From Psilocybe azurescens (Eukaryota; Basidiomycota; Agaricomycetes; Agaricales; Agrocybaceae), in NCBI GenBank assembly GCA_023853785.1, contig JAJIRX010000721.1, positions 264,566 to 328,565 on the forward strand: DNA of 64,000 nucleotides, written 5' to 3'. Numbering within the stretch: position 1 is the first letter of the stretch; each line of letters opens with the position of its first letter. Shown here piece by piece: positions 1-12,939 of this stretch. The translations under genes were made by a program, and so were the position numbers. The notes under the pieces were generated by a model, which was given only the letters and a program-made list of their open reading frames with translations, searched no databases and was not told the DNA's origin.

Positions 1-3000
1 CTCATTCGTACTACCCCATGACCATCGCATGTCGAGATACCGTAGCAGCGTAAATGGCCTTACACGCTCAGATTCAACAACACTACCACGGGCAGAACAT
101 AGCTTCGGAGCTGCCTACAATAATGACAGGTTTTCGATAGGACCCGACGCACCACCTATACCCTCAAACGCCGAATTTCTATATGAACCGCCGAAGAAAG
201 CTAGAGGATCTGCGGCAATAAAAGAAAAAAAGTAGTCAAAACTTGAAGAGACGGTCCAGTACAGGGAGCTTAAATACCAGAAATCTTCCTGATACACCCT
301 CGACGAACTCGAACAGGCCGAATAGCGTCCTTTTCAGCCCTGGAGTGGAGTTCGATATGCACGCCATTCTCCTACGGACACCAGAGGATCAGAAACCGCC
401 GTCTCTTCCAAGATCCCCTCTTCCTCCAACCCCTCGCCTTCCCTTACTCTGCAGGGGCAGACCGAACATCGTTCACGCAGGAAAGTCTGTCAGATAAATC
501 CTATCAAGAAGCTATACAATGTTTCCCGCTAGATTCTCAACTGATGTCACCGGATTTAACTCAATTGTCACCAGCAACTTCGTCAGAGGGCCCACTTTCT
601 GCGAAGAATTACGAGGATGTCTTAAATTACTATTCACTGCCCGACTCTCCTGCACCCAATATCTCTGGAAACACTTATCGCCCTGCGTTTTCACCCAATC
701 AGCGAAGAGTCGACTTCTCAACTATCTCCTCCAACACCATACAGAAGCGATAAGCGAGAGTCAATAAGAAGCCAGCCTATTGGAGCACGGAGTCCTTTAA
801 CAGGCAGTCTGCGCAGTGCGTCTTCACTTTCTCGTCCTTTATTGCTCCTAAACTGAACTCATCATACATAGTTCGTGGTGAGTCGGTGCCCTTGCCCCGA
901 GTTCCGTCCGAATCGCGGATGCGCCAGCAACTGCTCCCAATCCGTGAACGGCCTCGCTCAGTAACTCAGGTATGGCTTTTAATTGTCGTATTCAAACTGG
1001 GCTCTCAATGATGTTTTACAGCTTCCCTCTCCCGCTAGTGCACATAGTTCATCATCCTTCGCGTCAGCAGGTTCAGATCTCTTAGCGCCTCCTCCAATCA
1101 GCAATATCTCCAATCGTGCGCGGTCAGGGGAGTGCGCCGAGCCCTATAATAGTTGTGCGCGATTCTAGAGATGCGAATGCGTATAAAATCACCATAACTC
1201 CGCGACTCTCAGAACTGGGTACTCCTACTGAAGACGCACAAATGGTTACACAGGAATTCCCCGAAACGCCAGATGCGTTCAGCCCACTTTTAACCACCGA
1301 CGCGAATGGTTCTTCTTCCATGATGCAGTCCTTGGATGGCCACGAAGTCATGCCCATGGCCAGTGGTCCTCTGTCCGCGACACTCCCCGGTCGAGGAAGC
1401 TTGCAGCCCACTTTAGCTCAGCAACGCTTACTGAATCGGGCTGCTACAACTGTCGGGAATTCGCGACAGACTAGTATAAGTAAGATCAGAACCAATAGAG
1501 TTACAGGAAGATCTGGCTCGCCTTCCAGTCGACGCATTGCTGACATTCCCGAAAGTCCTAATGAAAGTCCATCAGCCGTGCTTGACCAATCTGCACCGGA
1601 CGTGGACGCATCCGCAAATTCCATAACTCGAAAATCTTCCATCGACGCCCTTGTTGATTCTCCAGAAGCAGTTCCAGTAGAACTGGGCCCGATTATTTTG
1701 CCCACAGTTCCTGATATCATGAGGTCTCCGAGTCGGACGGCCAGTTTCACTCAGGGATCTGATTCGAGCTCCATGTACACCCCTTCTATACGGTCGGAAT
1801 CATCGAGGCGAATGAAGTCCTTGCCATCCATCCCTGTTTCTCCTCTAGTACCCTCTTCCGCTACATCCGCGTCCAACGCCTCTATGAGATCCGGATCACC
1901 TCTTCCTGTTGCAGAGCCTTCCCCACCTGTAACTACAACGTCTGCCCCCGTCATCCCCCCCTCCTCCGACAATCCCTCCACCGTCACCCACACCTTCTCA
2001 GAAATCCAGAGCACTACCCTTTCGTACTCGCTTGCCCCCTGCATTGACCATCACTAACTCAAATCTAACTACATCTCAACGCGCGGTTGCAATCAACGGA
2101 GGAGAGACCAACAGCGAAACTTCGCCTGCACCATTTTCTGAAGAAGCCGAGACTTCTGTGGCCACGATACCAGCACCTGCCCGGTCACTTCCACGGCCTG
2201 AGTCTTCTGTCCCGGGTTCTCAGGAAATTACAGTGCCAAATCCGAACTCTCTGTTGTACGGGCCTAAAGATAATTCTGGTCGTGCTTCAGATATCTTTAG
2301 GGGCACTTCTTTAGGCTCTCCGCCTCCGTACTATACAGTTGTTAGTGACATTTTCGACCAGACGGAAATCATGAACTCGCCGCCAGATCCAACTTTCCAA
2401 CGGATACAAACATTCAACTTCGGAGGACAGAGTACTGGAGTGTCGAGTACTGGAATTCTAAGTCCAGGAAGTCACAATGCAATCCCTGGACCTTCGACAT
2501 CCATCTCTGAGTGGGCAAGCATCACAGCTATAGATAATAACAACACACCTTTGGCAAGAGGGGACTCAGTGATCAGCCAACGGTCACGCAGACGGCCCTC
2601 TCCCTGCTGGTCCTCGTAGACCGAGTCAGATCCAGCTCATGGGCGGTCAGGGTTCACAAAGTTATCAACGTGATCGTGCGGGATCTGTCTCGTCGGTTGC
2701 AAGCACCAGCCTGCGTATGCAAGCTTCTAGAAATCACTCGGAAGCTAGTCCTGCGTTTTCCCCAAATTCCACACACCGGCACCGAAGTGGAGAGGGTACA
2801 CTATGGAGGCTGCCAAATGGACGTTCACATCTTCTCAGTTGCAGGCGATTGTTTCGCGAGCTATCAGACAATCAGCAGAAGCCTCATCCATTCGTCTTTT
2901 GCGACTTGAGATTCTCGACAACGAAGTTCCAGAAGAAATACGACGATTGGAAGCCCAGCGGACTGACCTCAAAACACGCTACAAGGTGCTAGCTAAGAAA

Positions 3001-4053
3001 CGGGCTGCACTGTTCGACGCCCTGACTCTTTATATGGGAGGAGCAGATGAAGACAATACTACATATGTTCTTCGACTTGTGGACGAGCTCAAAGAAGTGT
3101 CTATAAATCTCGACAAGCACACAGAGGAGCTGCACAGTCTGGATGGTCAGCTGGCCCACTTGGACTCGCTCACACAGATCCACACCGGTAGTGCGCTTGC
3201 TATGGCTCTGCGGAAGCTTAATGCGAGTTTCTTAAAACAAGTCGCCGACAATCAGGCCCTTCGGAACCAAATCCAAGCGCTGGAAGCAGAGAGAGACGAG
3301 GCGTGGCAGCAAGCTGAATCCGTGGCCGATGAATATGATCGTCTGAACGACAAATTTGACGACATGTCTTCGAAACGATCAAGCAGGGTGTCTGCTGTCA
3401 GAAAGTCTAGTGTCCGGGTATCAAAAGCTGGTTTGCGTACTCCCAGCCAACGGCTGAGCCAAATCTCATCTCATGGAAGTGGGATGCACATCGGCCTTAC
3501 GCCTTCCAGTTCCAAAAGCCCTCTATTACGTCTGGAACGTTCAATACCCCTGTGCCGCCAATACCCCGACGGAGAACTCTTGATGGTCTGGGTTCACCAT
3601 TAAAGAGCTCTGCGGTGTGTAGAACAAATATAATACCATTGGTTGCGAACTGACTTACTATTATATTATTAGGCACTGTCATCTACTGGTCTAACACCCT
3701 CATCTGAGACTCGAGCGTTGGTTCAAGCTCAAGATGAACTGTATGCTATGTTGGGACTAGTCAACCCAGAGCGTACAATTCGACGGTCTCTGTCCTTCAG
3801 TATGCTTCAAGGGAATTCGCCTTCCACGGCCTCAGCTCAACCTCCAACTTTGCGACCAAACCCCCTGCCAACTCCACTAACTCATGGCGACGTTCATCAT
3901 TACCCGGCGACGATGCACTGGCGGAAACCTATAACGCTATGGCCGCCGATGTAAGTACATTTCCGATATTGGTTATATTGCAAGCTGCTGACGCTACATT
4001 CGCAGCGCAATGCAATTCTTGCCACCATCGATATGCTATCATCTACGGATTGA
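1..4053 (+). CDS. Ser/Pro-rich protein with C-terminal coiled coil (5' partial, frame-broken)
   Basis: A long plus-strand coding stretch enters from outside the window and ends at TGA 4051-4053. The N-terminal two thirds are very rich in Ser, Pro and Thr and look disordered. Around 2,810-3,370 the translation becomes a charged helical coiled coil (repeats such as RRLEAQRTDLKTRYKVLAKK and QALEAERDEAWQQAES). A Ser-rich tail follows, with a second short helix (LVQAQDELYAMLGL) and the C-terminus NAMAAD/RNAILATIDML. Good introns are visible at about 971-1020, 3616-3673 and 3952-4005. The reading frame also changes without an obvious intron near 2030, 2595, 2790, 3495 and 3870, so either the gene is decaying or the assembly contains indels. 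I do not recognise the family. A cytoskeletal or scaffold role would be only a guess from the architecture. It converges on the cohesin gene downstream, with about 290 bp between stop codons. Confidence 0.6.
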
Positions 4054-4343
4054 GGACAATAATTGCTACCAACATCTTAATGCACTATTTTATTATTCAT
4101 GTACACTCATTGTTTTCGAATTTATATTTTTATTGTATACATCTTTTCAGCCTGATGATTGTGAATTTATTAAAAAAGTTGGAAGACGTTGAAAAGTTTA
4201 CAATATCCACATTATTACACTAATCGGATACAAAGTCAGAACACGTACACTAAAAAAGCAGGAGGGAGAAATGGGCACAGGGCATGAAGCAGAGAAAGAA
4301 AAGATTAATAATAAAAATGGTGAGAGGAAAGATCATTGGAGCA

Positions 4344-7300
4344 TCAATGTCGGATGCGTTTCCTTCGTACTTGGATATCAGCCATTACTTCGGCATCATC
4401 ATCGACGCCTTCAGCCCCGTTAAGGCCGTTCGCGCCCTCCTCCTCCTCTCTGGGACGCTTGAGTGACTTAGGTGTCTCGATTTCTTCGGGCTCCACCCGT
4501 CCTTCGGAAGGTGTGAGAGATTGCATAGGCGATTCTTCTCGTTCTTCCGCTTCAACTACTTCTGGTGTCTTCTGGCGTCGGGTCGCCCTAGGGCGAGGCC
4601 GTGCCTTGGGTGTAACCGGCTGTTGTTCATCACCTGTAGCATCTCCGGCACTTTCTTCTGTGGCATCAGGGTTTGCCCTGGTGACTCGACGTGGCTTTGG
4701 TCGCGGACGTTCTTCCTCGTCGTGAGTCCGTTCACCCTCGGTATCATCTTCTCCACTTGAGGCTTGACCAGGGTTAGCCTTTTTCGTGCTTTCTTGACTT
4801 TGGGTGCTTGAGCTGGAAATAGGATGAGAATCGACCAACTATATGCGTGTGACAAAGTAAAAGCTTACGATTGTCCTTCGCCATGATAGCACTCAAGCGT
4901 TTTTCGTATGCCCGCTGAGGTTCCCATACTTTAGAAGATACAGGTATTTCTACTGCCGCTTCAGCGAGAACTTGGTCGATGTGTGCTTTGCTGGTGAAAA
5001 TGCCATGAGTTGATGCCTCAGATCAACCGATTATAAACTCACATCTTTAGAGCGTCGCGGCTCTGGAGCGCTCCCAAAAGTGGGACAAGCACTCTAAAGA
5101 AGGCAATAGCAGCTTTGAGAGATCTCTTGTTCTTGTTCTTTTCGTAGCCAGCTATGCGCTTTCCGATCCATGAGAGCAGGTTGGTTTGGACCTGAATAAC
5201 ATACTGTGCAGGCAATCGGCGTAGGATGGAAAGCTGGCTTCCACGAACAACGAAGCAGGACGAAACGAGTTTTGCCAACTGCACTGCATTGCTTTCATCG
5301 TGAACAACGCCATCCAGAACAAGAGTATATGCCTGAGTTTGATGTCAGACCTGAATGTAAAGGAGAAATACTAATGCGCACCTCTTGCAGTGCGTGGGTC
5401 AATGTCGCCACGATGACTTCAGGAGAGTCGTTCATAACAACTTCTTCCCGAAGGACGTCGACAACAACTCTCGCACATGTATCGAACGCCAATTCAAGGC
5501 GACCATAATGGGCGAGAATGACTGCTCCATGCTGAACATGAACGGTTCCAGCCCGAATGGCGCGAAGGAAGGTCGATATCACGTCAATAAAAAGATATTC
5601 TCGCTCTAGGAGGTCTCTCGAGTTGAGATCCGCTATAATTTGAAAAAAGGCGATGAGACTCATGCTCTGTGTGGAAGGAGATCCTACTGACCCTCCTGAA
5701 TTATTTTCTTCTTTGGCGGTGCTTTTGCGGGTTTATTGGTGCCATCACCAGCCTCCTCCTCGTCCTTGTCGCTGTCGTCATTATCGCTCTTCTGTGACTT
5801 ATCCTCCGCTGCACTATCGTCTAAGAACTCGGCATATCGTTCTATCTCAGCCTGAATATAGCCTGCACAACGATATTGAACCTCATCGTCGAGGGTCAAA
5901 GCCATGGAAGCCATGGGAAGTGGTGTTCCATCTGGTGCGAACGCATTTGTTGACGAGAACAAAACATGAAGATCGATGAGATGCTTGAAAGCCTGAAAAG
6001 AAAACAGATCAGTAAAGAGTATCAAACTATACAAATGCACGTACCGCGCGTTTGACGCCCTCAGCAGTATTCGATTCAGTGCCAACGGCATACTCGAGCA
6101 ACTTTTCGAGTAGAGATTCCCGCTGTTCGGTAAGGACCTCTTTATATCGAATATCTTCCGGCGTAGGCTCTGCGTCGGCGGATAGCCCTTTCGTTTTCCA
6201 CAGCACATGAAGCATGAGCACATGTAAGGCTTGCTCGATCATCTGAAAGCAATATGCGTGAATAAAGAAGATACACAAGTAAACATAGCTTAAAAAATAC
6301 CATTTCTTCTTCTTTATAGCCAAGTCTGCCTCTTTCGACAAGAGCATTGATTATATCCCAAGCACTACTCTGTTTTCCGCCCTCGTCTTCTTCAATCCAG
6401 GAGGTCATATTTCGGGTACCCGCCAAGACGGCCAACCTTGTACACCATGCACTAAGAGAAAGGACTTCGTCTTCGGAGAAGGAAGCAACTTCAATTTCGT
6501 CTCTGCCGGCAATGGTATCGCGTAGCTGAGTCGAAAGTTCGTCTTCAAGTTCTAGGATCTTCGTGCTGTTAGAGTTGGACAAGCTCGTAGCGTCCATGAA
6601 ATAACGTATTGCAGTCATAGCATGGGATAGAACTTTTGCTGAAGAATGCGACATGAATTGTTTGATGACGTCGTCCCATAAACTGGTGTATGCCTATGAA
6701 AAAGTGTCAAGTCGGTACTAGGTGTCAATAAGGGAGAAACGAACTGTAATCATGCGCATCTCCAAATATAAATCCAGATTCATTAAAGTAGGGATGGTCA
6801 AGATTTCGGCAATTCGATTTTGGTCAGATTGATGCTTGATGAAAAGACGAGGCAGGCCCTTGATCAGAGCTTGGGTGATATCATTGGACACATTTTCCTC
6901 TTCACCCTAATAAAAAAATGTTAGCCAAGATCCAGAACAAAGGACAGCTAACGAACCTTTTGCCATTCGCAGACTCATCTTTCGCCCGAGTGATTGAAGC
7001 TACCAGAACCTCCAGAAGTACGCTCTCTTCAATCTCCTCCAATCTCCATGCATCGTCAACAGAGAAGTCATCATTATGTTTTTGCCATTGGGTCGGGCCC
7101 TAGCTCTTGGGGCGGCTCCAGATTGACTATCTTGTTCTGATGCTGAATGGTCCAGTAGGAGAAGGTCGAGGAGAGCTTGCCAGTTTGAAACGGTTTCAAC
7201 TTCATTCCAAAGTGCCTCGACAGCTAGTGCCACACGACCGCGGTCTTCAGGTCCTACAAGAGCAATCACTTCCTTCCGTCTATTTGTACGGCGTGAGCCG

Positions 7301-9183
7301 CCCTTGACGCCGTCATCAGCCTCTCTAGTATCATCCCCAAGCTCGGAATCTTCAGCATCTCCAGCCAGCGTATCCAATGCCTTGCCCCATTTCACCAACA
7401 ATGACGCGAAAACTTTGGCACCTATCCGTTCTTTGTCTTTTTCGCTTGGTTTCTGTTGTGTGTTGATGTGCTCTTCGGTCTCTTCTTCCCAAACTGCGCG
7501 CACAAATAGGCTAACAGCTTTCCGTACTTTGACCTCTTCGTCGAACAAAAGAAGACATAATTTCTCTTTTTGCTCTTCTTCAAGAGGGAAATGGCTCTCG
7601 ATGTCTCCGAGAACATGTATGACAGCTACCCGAATGGAGAGGTCGATATCCGATGTGGCCATTTCGAGAAGGCGAGTCTTGAATCGTTCTGTGAAAAGGG
7701 TGAGAGATGGGATATATTCTGATTGATCGTATACTCCAGAGAGAGCTTTGACGGCCTCCAGACGGACATGGTTATTTGAATCAGATAAGACCCATCCCAC
7801 ATAACGCAGATAATGTGCGTCCAGGAAATGGTCAGGGTATTTTCGTAGCCATAAACCAATGGCACGAACGCACTCTGCGCGAATATTAGGATCGAGATCG
7901 CGGAACCGGTGAACGAAAACGCTGCCATTTTTCATGTCAGCAGCATACCAGACAATAGTTCCAAAAGCCTGTCTCACCCGTCAACGAATTCCTTGATGAA
8001 CGACTTTAATTTACTCTGCCTTCGCTTGATGTCCTGCCCTTTTGCTTCCAATTCTTTCACTCTGGGATTGGTGCCCTTAGCGCCCCTTCGCTTCTTCTCG
8101 CCTTCTCGTTGGCGTGCCACGACCTCGGCTTCCTTATCAACGGCAGCTGCGACATCGCACAAAGCTGTTTCTGCTTCCAATGCAATAACGGTGGCTGTGT
8201 GTCGGAAACTTCGAATTTGAGAAGATGACATCGAGACGACCCATTGCTGCAGAGTTTCCATCATTTGCGTAGAGTATAAAGCACCGGTGTCGGAGGCGGA
8301 ATTAATCAGTCTCTCTATCCATTCCGACAATGACTTCCGAAACCTTTTGAAGACCGACAGTCTGGACGTGAGTGGGTATATTGGAGAATTTTCCTACGAA
8401 ATGGAGGATAAGTATTTTTATGAGTATTCTGAACAGAAACCCACCTGCTTCAGAGCTTCTGTGAAGTCGTCAAGCGTACTAACGATGCCGTCGAAATCAA
8501 CAGCTTGATCGGCATCAACCGAGTCGTTGCAACCACACGAACGGAGAACAAGGTTAATAAGTTCCGCCAAGGCTGCGCCAGGAGACTGTTGCAAAGATTG
8601 AAGGAAGTCCTCTGCACTAGACTGGAGGGGTGAGGCGGGGTTCATAATAGCATCTGAAATCGGTCAACTTCCACCATGTTGATATCGAACACATAATGGC
8701 ACGCACTAAAAGAGGATTATCGGCAGAAATTTTCGTGTCTTTTGCAACCTGGTCCGCATCATACGCGTCTTCCCCTTCCTTAGGTTTTCTTCCTCTACGC
8801 GCCGCTACTTTAGGTGTTTTGGGTGCAGCAGGCTTCTCGATCCGTGGTCTCTTCGTTGATTTTACTTTCGGGGACGTTTTAGACTTGGACTTCTTGGTTA
8901 AGGTGTCCTTCCCCTTCGGTGTCTCAAATGCACCCTCTTCATCGTCGCCGTTATTCTCGTCGTCGCTTTCTGGTTGTTCTACGTCGTTTGCAGGATGCGC
9001 GTCGGGCTCCGTGTCGCTGTCGTTGCGTCTCCGCTTCTTGGTGGCACCGGCTGATTGGAACGTAAATTTGAGCACAAATTGCTGTCAGAGATAGATCCAC
9101 ATACCTGACACAAATGGCTGGACTGTTTTCCTGTCCCTCTGGGAGCGTCTCGGCGCTGGAGAGCTAACGGGAGTATCGGACAT
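4344..9183 (-). CDS. scc3: Cohesin subunit Scc3/STAG (Psc3-like)
   Basis: This is the STAG/Scc3 subunit of cohesin, the ring complex that holds sister chromatids together. It binds the kleisin Rad21/Scc1 and DNA in the nucleus. I chose the start at 9183 (MSDTPVSSPAPRRSQRDRK). A first intron joins it to a basic/acidic nuclear-type N-terminus. The STAG domain follows at about 8330-8645 (DFLQSLQQSPGAALAELINL, ending ...LRSCGCN). The stromalin conservative domain (SCD) lies at about 7700-7960, with the diagnostic VFVHRFRDLDPNIRAECV and YLRYVGWVLSDSNNHVRLEA. Helical HEAT-like repeats fill the middle. The C-terminus (4344-4840) is a disordered acidic/basic tail (RPRPRATRRQKTPE). Roughly ten introns fit GT-AG rules. 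Total length is about 1,250-1,300 residues, normal for the family. No frame break was seen. A divergent promoter region separates it from the PP2C gene. Confidence 0.93.
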
Positions 9184-9648
9184 GGGGGTAACAATGTGAC
9201 AAGTCGCGTCGCGTTGTCAGCGACTAGAACGTGCACGAGGTCACCCCGTGACTCTACCGTCACAAAATACCGACTCTTGTTGATTGTAACAGATTGTAAC
9301 TGTTATCCCAATGTTATCCGACTGGTCCATTTCTGCTACATTGACTAATCTTGGATCAAGCTACAACAACAATTGAGCAGAGAATCTCTTGAATGTCACT
9401 TCATAAACTATCTTATCGCTGAATCTTCTTGAAAGCCTTGGTGCTTTACTCTCCATATAATCACATCACTAATCATGTAAGTTCTTCCCAAAGGACTGAT
9501 TGGTCGCAGGTTGTCTTTGCGATATACCTTATGTTTTTCCCATACTGAGAATGAATGTGTGCTCAACGCCATCTTTTAGACGTACGCCTGTCTTAGTACG
9601 CCGAAAATTCCAATCTCCGGGCGGCTCTCACCCTTCGTACCTTTCATC
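9184..9648. other. Divergent intergenic/promoter region scc3 - PP2C
   Basis: About 460 bp between two diverging genes. It holds the MCB-like motif near scc3. The stretch after 9478 may contain a 5' exon and intron of the PP2C gene (an ATG followed by GTAAGT at 9478, and an acceptor-like CTTTTAG ending at 9580). No other feature was recognised. Confidence 0.4.
9204..9215 (-). promoter_or_regulatory. MCB-like double ACGCGA motif upstream of scc3
   Basis: On the minus strand the bases read AACGCGACGCGA, about 20-30 bp ahead of the chosen scc3 ATG (9183). ACGCGN is the core bound by fungal MBF/DSC1-type factors that drive G1/S genes, and cohesin genes are known targets in yeasts. The same ACGCGACGCGAC string is found ahead of mcm4 in this window. 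Use of the site here is inferred. Confidence 0.45.
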
Positions 9649-10760
9649 ATGATAAATGTTGTCGGACAAACCATAGTACCGACACTCGACCTTCCGGAGG
9701 GTCTGCAAATCCATGTTGCCCAGTACCAACCTACGGAACGTCCCATAGAGGATAGATATTCGGTTAATCTAACCGATGACGGCCGTCGTCTCCTGATTGG
9801 CGTCTACGATGGTCAGCCATGCCTATGTCTTTTGCCTACATATTGATTTCTCAAGGCGCTCATTTCGAAGGTCATAGCGGGCCAGAGACAGCGGATCATA
9901 TCAGCAAAGTTTTGCCGCCCCAATTGCTTGCTCGTCCTTCGAGCGAACACGCGGAACAATTTAAACAATTGGATGATTCCATGTTATTGAATTTCAAAAA
10001 GATCATTCTATCTTTCGAAGGAGATCCTCAAATTGGGTTCATAACGCTCAACTAATGAAATCCGGAAGCACTGCCCTGGTTCTGGATGTGAATCTGCAGA
10101 ATCTTTCTGCAAGTTACGCTAATCTAGGTGACTGCCGACTTGTTGTCTGTGATTCCAATGCTGGTAAAAATGGTCCATTGAAATTCCAGACGAACGATCT
10201 AAACATGAATACGTTGTCTGAGCGTGAAAGGCTCTCTCAGGACCATCCCAAAGAGGAACAGTTCATTGTCGGAAACCGTCTATTCGGAAGACTTATGTGT
10301 ACCCGAGGTGAGATCTCTGCCTTGGACTTGAATTAGTGCGGGAAATTTTTCGTCGGTTTTTAATGTGTATTCCTCAGGCTTTGGTGACGGGTATTATAAG
10401 CTTCCTAGGGGGCTTTTCGGTGATTCTCTGCATAGGAGATATATTGATACTATCTCTTCTGTAGAGCGGAAGGGGAAAATTACTATGAACGCTCAATACG
10501 CTTCTTTATTCTATGCGTACAAAACGCCTCCATATATTACAGCCAGGCCAGAGACCGGAAGCATTCAATTAAAGAAGGACAATTATATTATCATGGCAAC
10601 AGATGGATATTGGGATATAATCTCAACTGAGGAGGCGACTCGGATCGTTCTCCAGGGAGCAGCAGGACACGAGAATAACCTCGCCAAATATTTACTTGAG
10701 ACGGTCCAAACTACCACATCACCTGGAGACGATGTCACCATCATCGTTTTCCGGGCATGA
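9649..10760 (+). CDS. PP2C-type (PPM) protein phosphatase, possibly mitochondrial PDP-like
   Basis: A metal-dependent Ser/Thr phosphatase of the PP2C family. Recognisable motifs in order are an N-terminal IEDRYSVNL segment, the metal-site GVYDG (9808) joined by an intron to HFEGHSGPETADHI, KSGSTALVLDV, LGDCRLVVC, RLMCTRGFGDGYYKLP across an intron ending at 10377, MATDGYWDII (10591) and a C-terminal GDDVTIIVFRA. These cover the aspartates that bind Mn/Mg in PP2C enzymes. The arrangement resembles fungal pyruvate-dehydrogenase phosphatase-like proteins, but mitochondrial targeting was not established. The true start may be in an upstream exon after 9475. At 10053-10057 a TAA overlaps an ATG (TAATG), and the frame moves by one base between FEGDPQ and KSGSTAL. 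Either a short intron (for example one ending near 10020) or a one-base deletion explains it. The stop is at 10760. Confidence 0.75.
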
Positions 10761-12939
10761 TAGGAAATCTATACGGCAAAATCTTTCTGGAGACCTGACA
10801 GGACCTGACCAATCAATGGGTATGTAAAAAATATTCATCATGTTTCTTTGTAACACTAATCCTCTGAGCTCGTTGTACTCTATGATAGATACATGTATGT
10901 ATTGGGTGTAAAACGTACAGAGCGTGTCGCTGTGATTCATTTGCATACATGGATCCAAGTTAGAACGTTCAAAATGCCATAAGAGAAATGGGACAGATAT
11001 GTGACATTTTATTCGTGGTATTAACTGACGCTTGTCGGCTGTAGGTCCTGCTCTAATGTCCACAAATTGCACATGGAGGACACTCGATAATTTTGTTAAT
11101 TCATAGCAATACTTCACCGATGATCTCGGTATATACAGAGCCAAGCTGTAGTCTGCTCCTGCGAGTACCTGTTTCATTTGTCATCCAGTTCTGTAGCGGC
11201 ATGATTTGTGGCGTATGAGCCCCGTCTTAGTACGAAAAGCCGTAAACTTTCTAACAGTACACTTTTTTCGTCTGCTAATGAGTTGAACCTTTTTCCATAA
11301 GCACATGCTACTTTGTATATTTACCTCATGGAGCACCTTTCACTTTCTGATTTCTGGCAACAATCTTCCTGACTTCCATGACCAATTCATGGCACCGCTT
11401 ACCGTCCATAAATACCCAAACGTTGAGAATAAGGTCATTCTGACATCAAGAACAGTTGTTTGGACTTGTATTAGCTCAACTATAAGCTCATAACTGTTCC
11501 AATCAATCATATCGTATACATTGCTAGGAGCATACATGATTGAGAGCACCGGGAATGAAGTTGGGCGTCCAATGCTGTTCCGTCAATTACATCCGACTCC
11601 GCCACCTGATCCGTTGAATTGCTCTCCCCGAACAACCTGAAGGAGCAACCGGCAAGATAATTACCTTGTAGGCTGTGGAAACTTAGACGCATTACCCAGG
11701 GGACATGTGTCAGCTGTTCGCATCTAAAATTCCGGCCTTCGAAAGCCTTCAAACCCCTGATTCTGAAGTTTGCCGCGATTTGACAAATTCTTTCACGCAA
11801 ATGCGAGATTTCTTTCCATGGACTCAGGAGAATCATTCTTTAGAGAGTAGCTCCTGTGTGGGGCAGAGTCACGAGTGACCGCGTGTTGACCACATTCCAC
11901 AAAAGTTGAGAAGCTTTACAACTGTGGCCCGCCATGACGGACCCGACGGTGTTGTGATTTTAAAAATAAATTTTGCATCCGACAGAGGCGATGCACCAAC
12001 CCAACCTTCCATGTCATTACGCATGCCATCCAGGATTTTCATGAAGCCTTTCTAGGGTCTCAGTTGATTACAACACATAAGCGCGCTCCAGTCGACACCG
12101 GAGTGTCAATGTCGGCTGCAGCCGTGTGCACTCAGGCTACAGTCTCGCGTGGCTTCCCGTAACTCCTCCCTCGAAGCCCCCGGATTTGTGACGACAGGAT
12201 CTATATTGGATAAACCTGAGCGCACATGGCCGCGTTCCTGCCAGGGCGGCTCATGTCTGAACCCTAATGATTTGCACCGCAATCTCCTTAAGTCTAATTC
12301 TATTGCCCATTTTCTAAATTTTATAGTATTACCGCCAATTGCCACGAGCAGTCCTTTACTCCTGTAAAGCTAACTACAAACGTGCATAAAACTTCATCAG
12401 AAATATGACTGATTGAATCATCGACGATGTGGTTGGAGCTGGAGTGATCTGATATCGAAGGTTGTGGGATTGACAATAAAAGACGAATCTTCCATCGAAC
12501 AACCAACTCCGCGAGGTGTGTTGTCCAAGTCGGTTCGCATATCATTCACGGGCGACCTGAGAAGATTGTTGTGGAATGCCTCGGATTTGACTGCTCGGCG
12601 TAACGGTTACTACCGACTTTGGGATTCTTTGGGTGAGTCAGATTCATCTCCTGAATCTCTTTTTCTTGCACTGCATCCCAGCAATATACCATTAGGTTGT
12701 CGACTTAGCGCGCACCTTTGGTCTGCCAATGTGCCACATCACAGGCGCGCTCGCACAGGGTTTGCTCCCCCATTGGCTGCAGGGGTCGGAAAGATCATCT
12801 GTCCCAAAAAGGGTGACGCTCTGTGACGCTTGGCCGCGTTTTAAATGCCTATACGATCGGGAATTGCTGCAAACTATAAGTAGCGGGGACGGATAACTTC
12901 TACGCTTCGCTAACCAACCTCCATTGACTTGTCTCCACG
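10761..12939. other. Intergenic, nothing recognised
   Basis: About 2.2 kb with only short incoherent ORFs (the longest, 10719-11177 minus, and 12413-12826 plus, show no recognisable domain). A TATAAG box at 12875-12880, 60 bp ahead of the next ATG, probably belongs to the next gene. Confidence 0.4.
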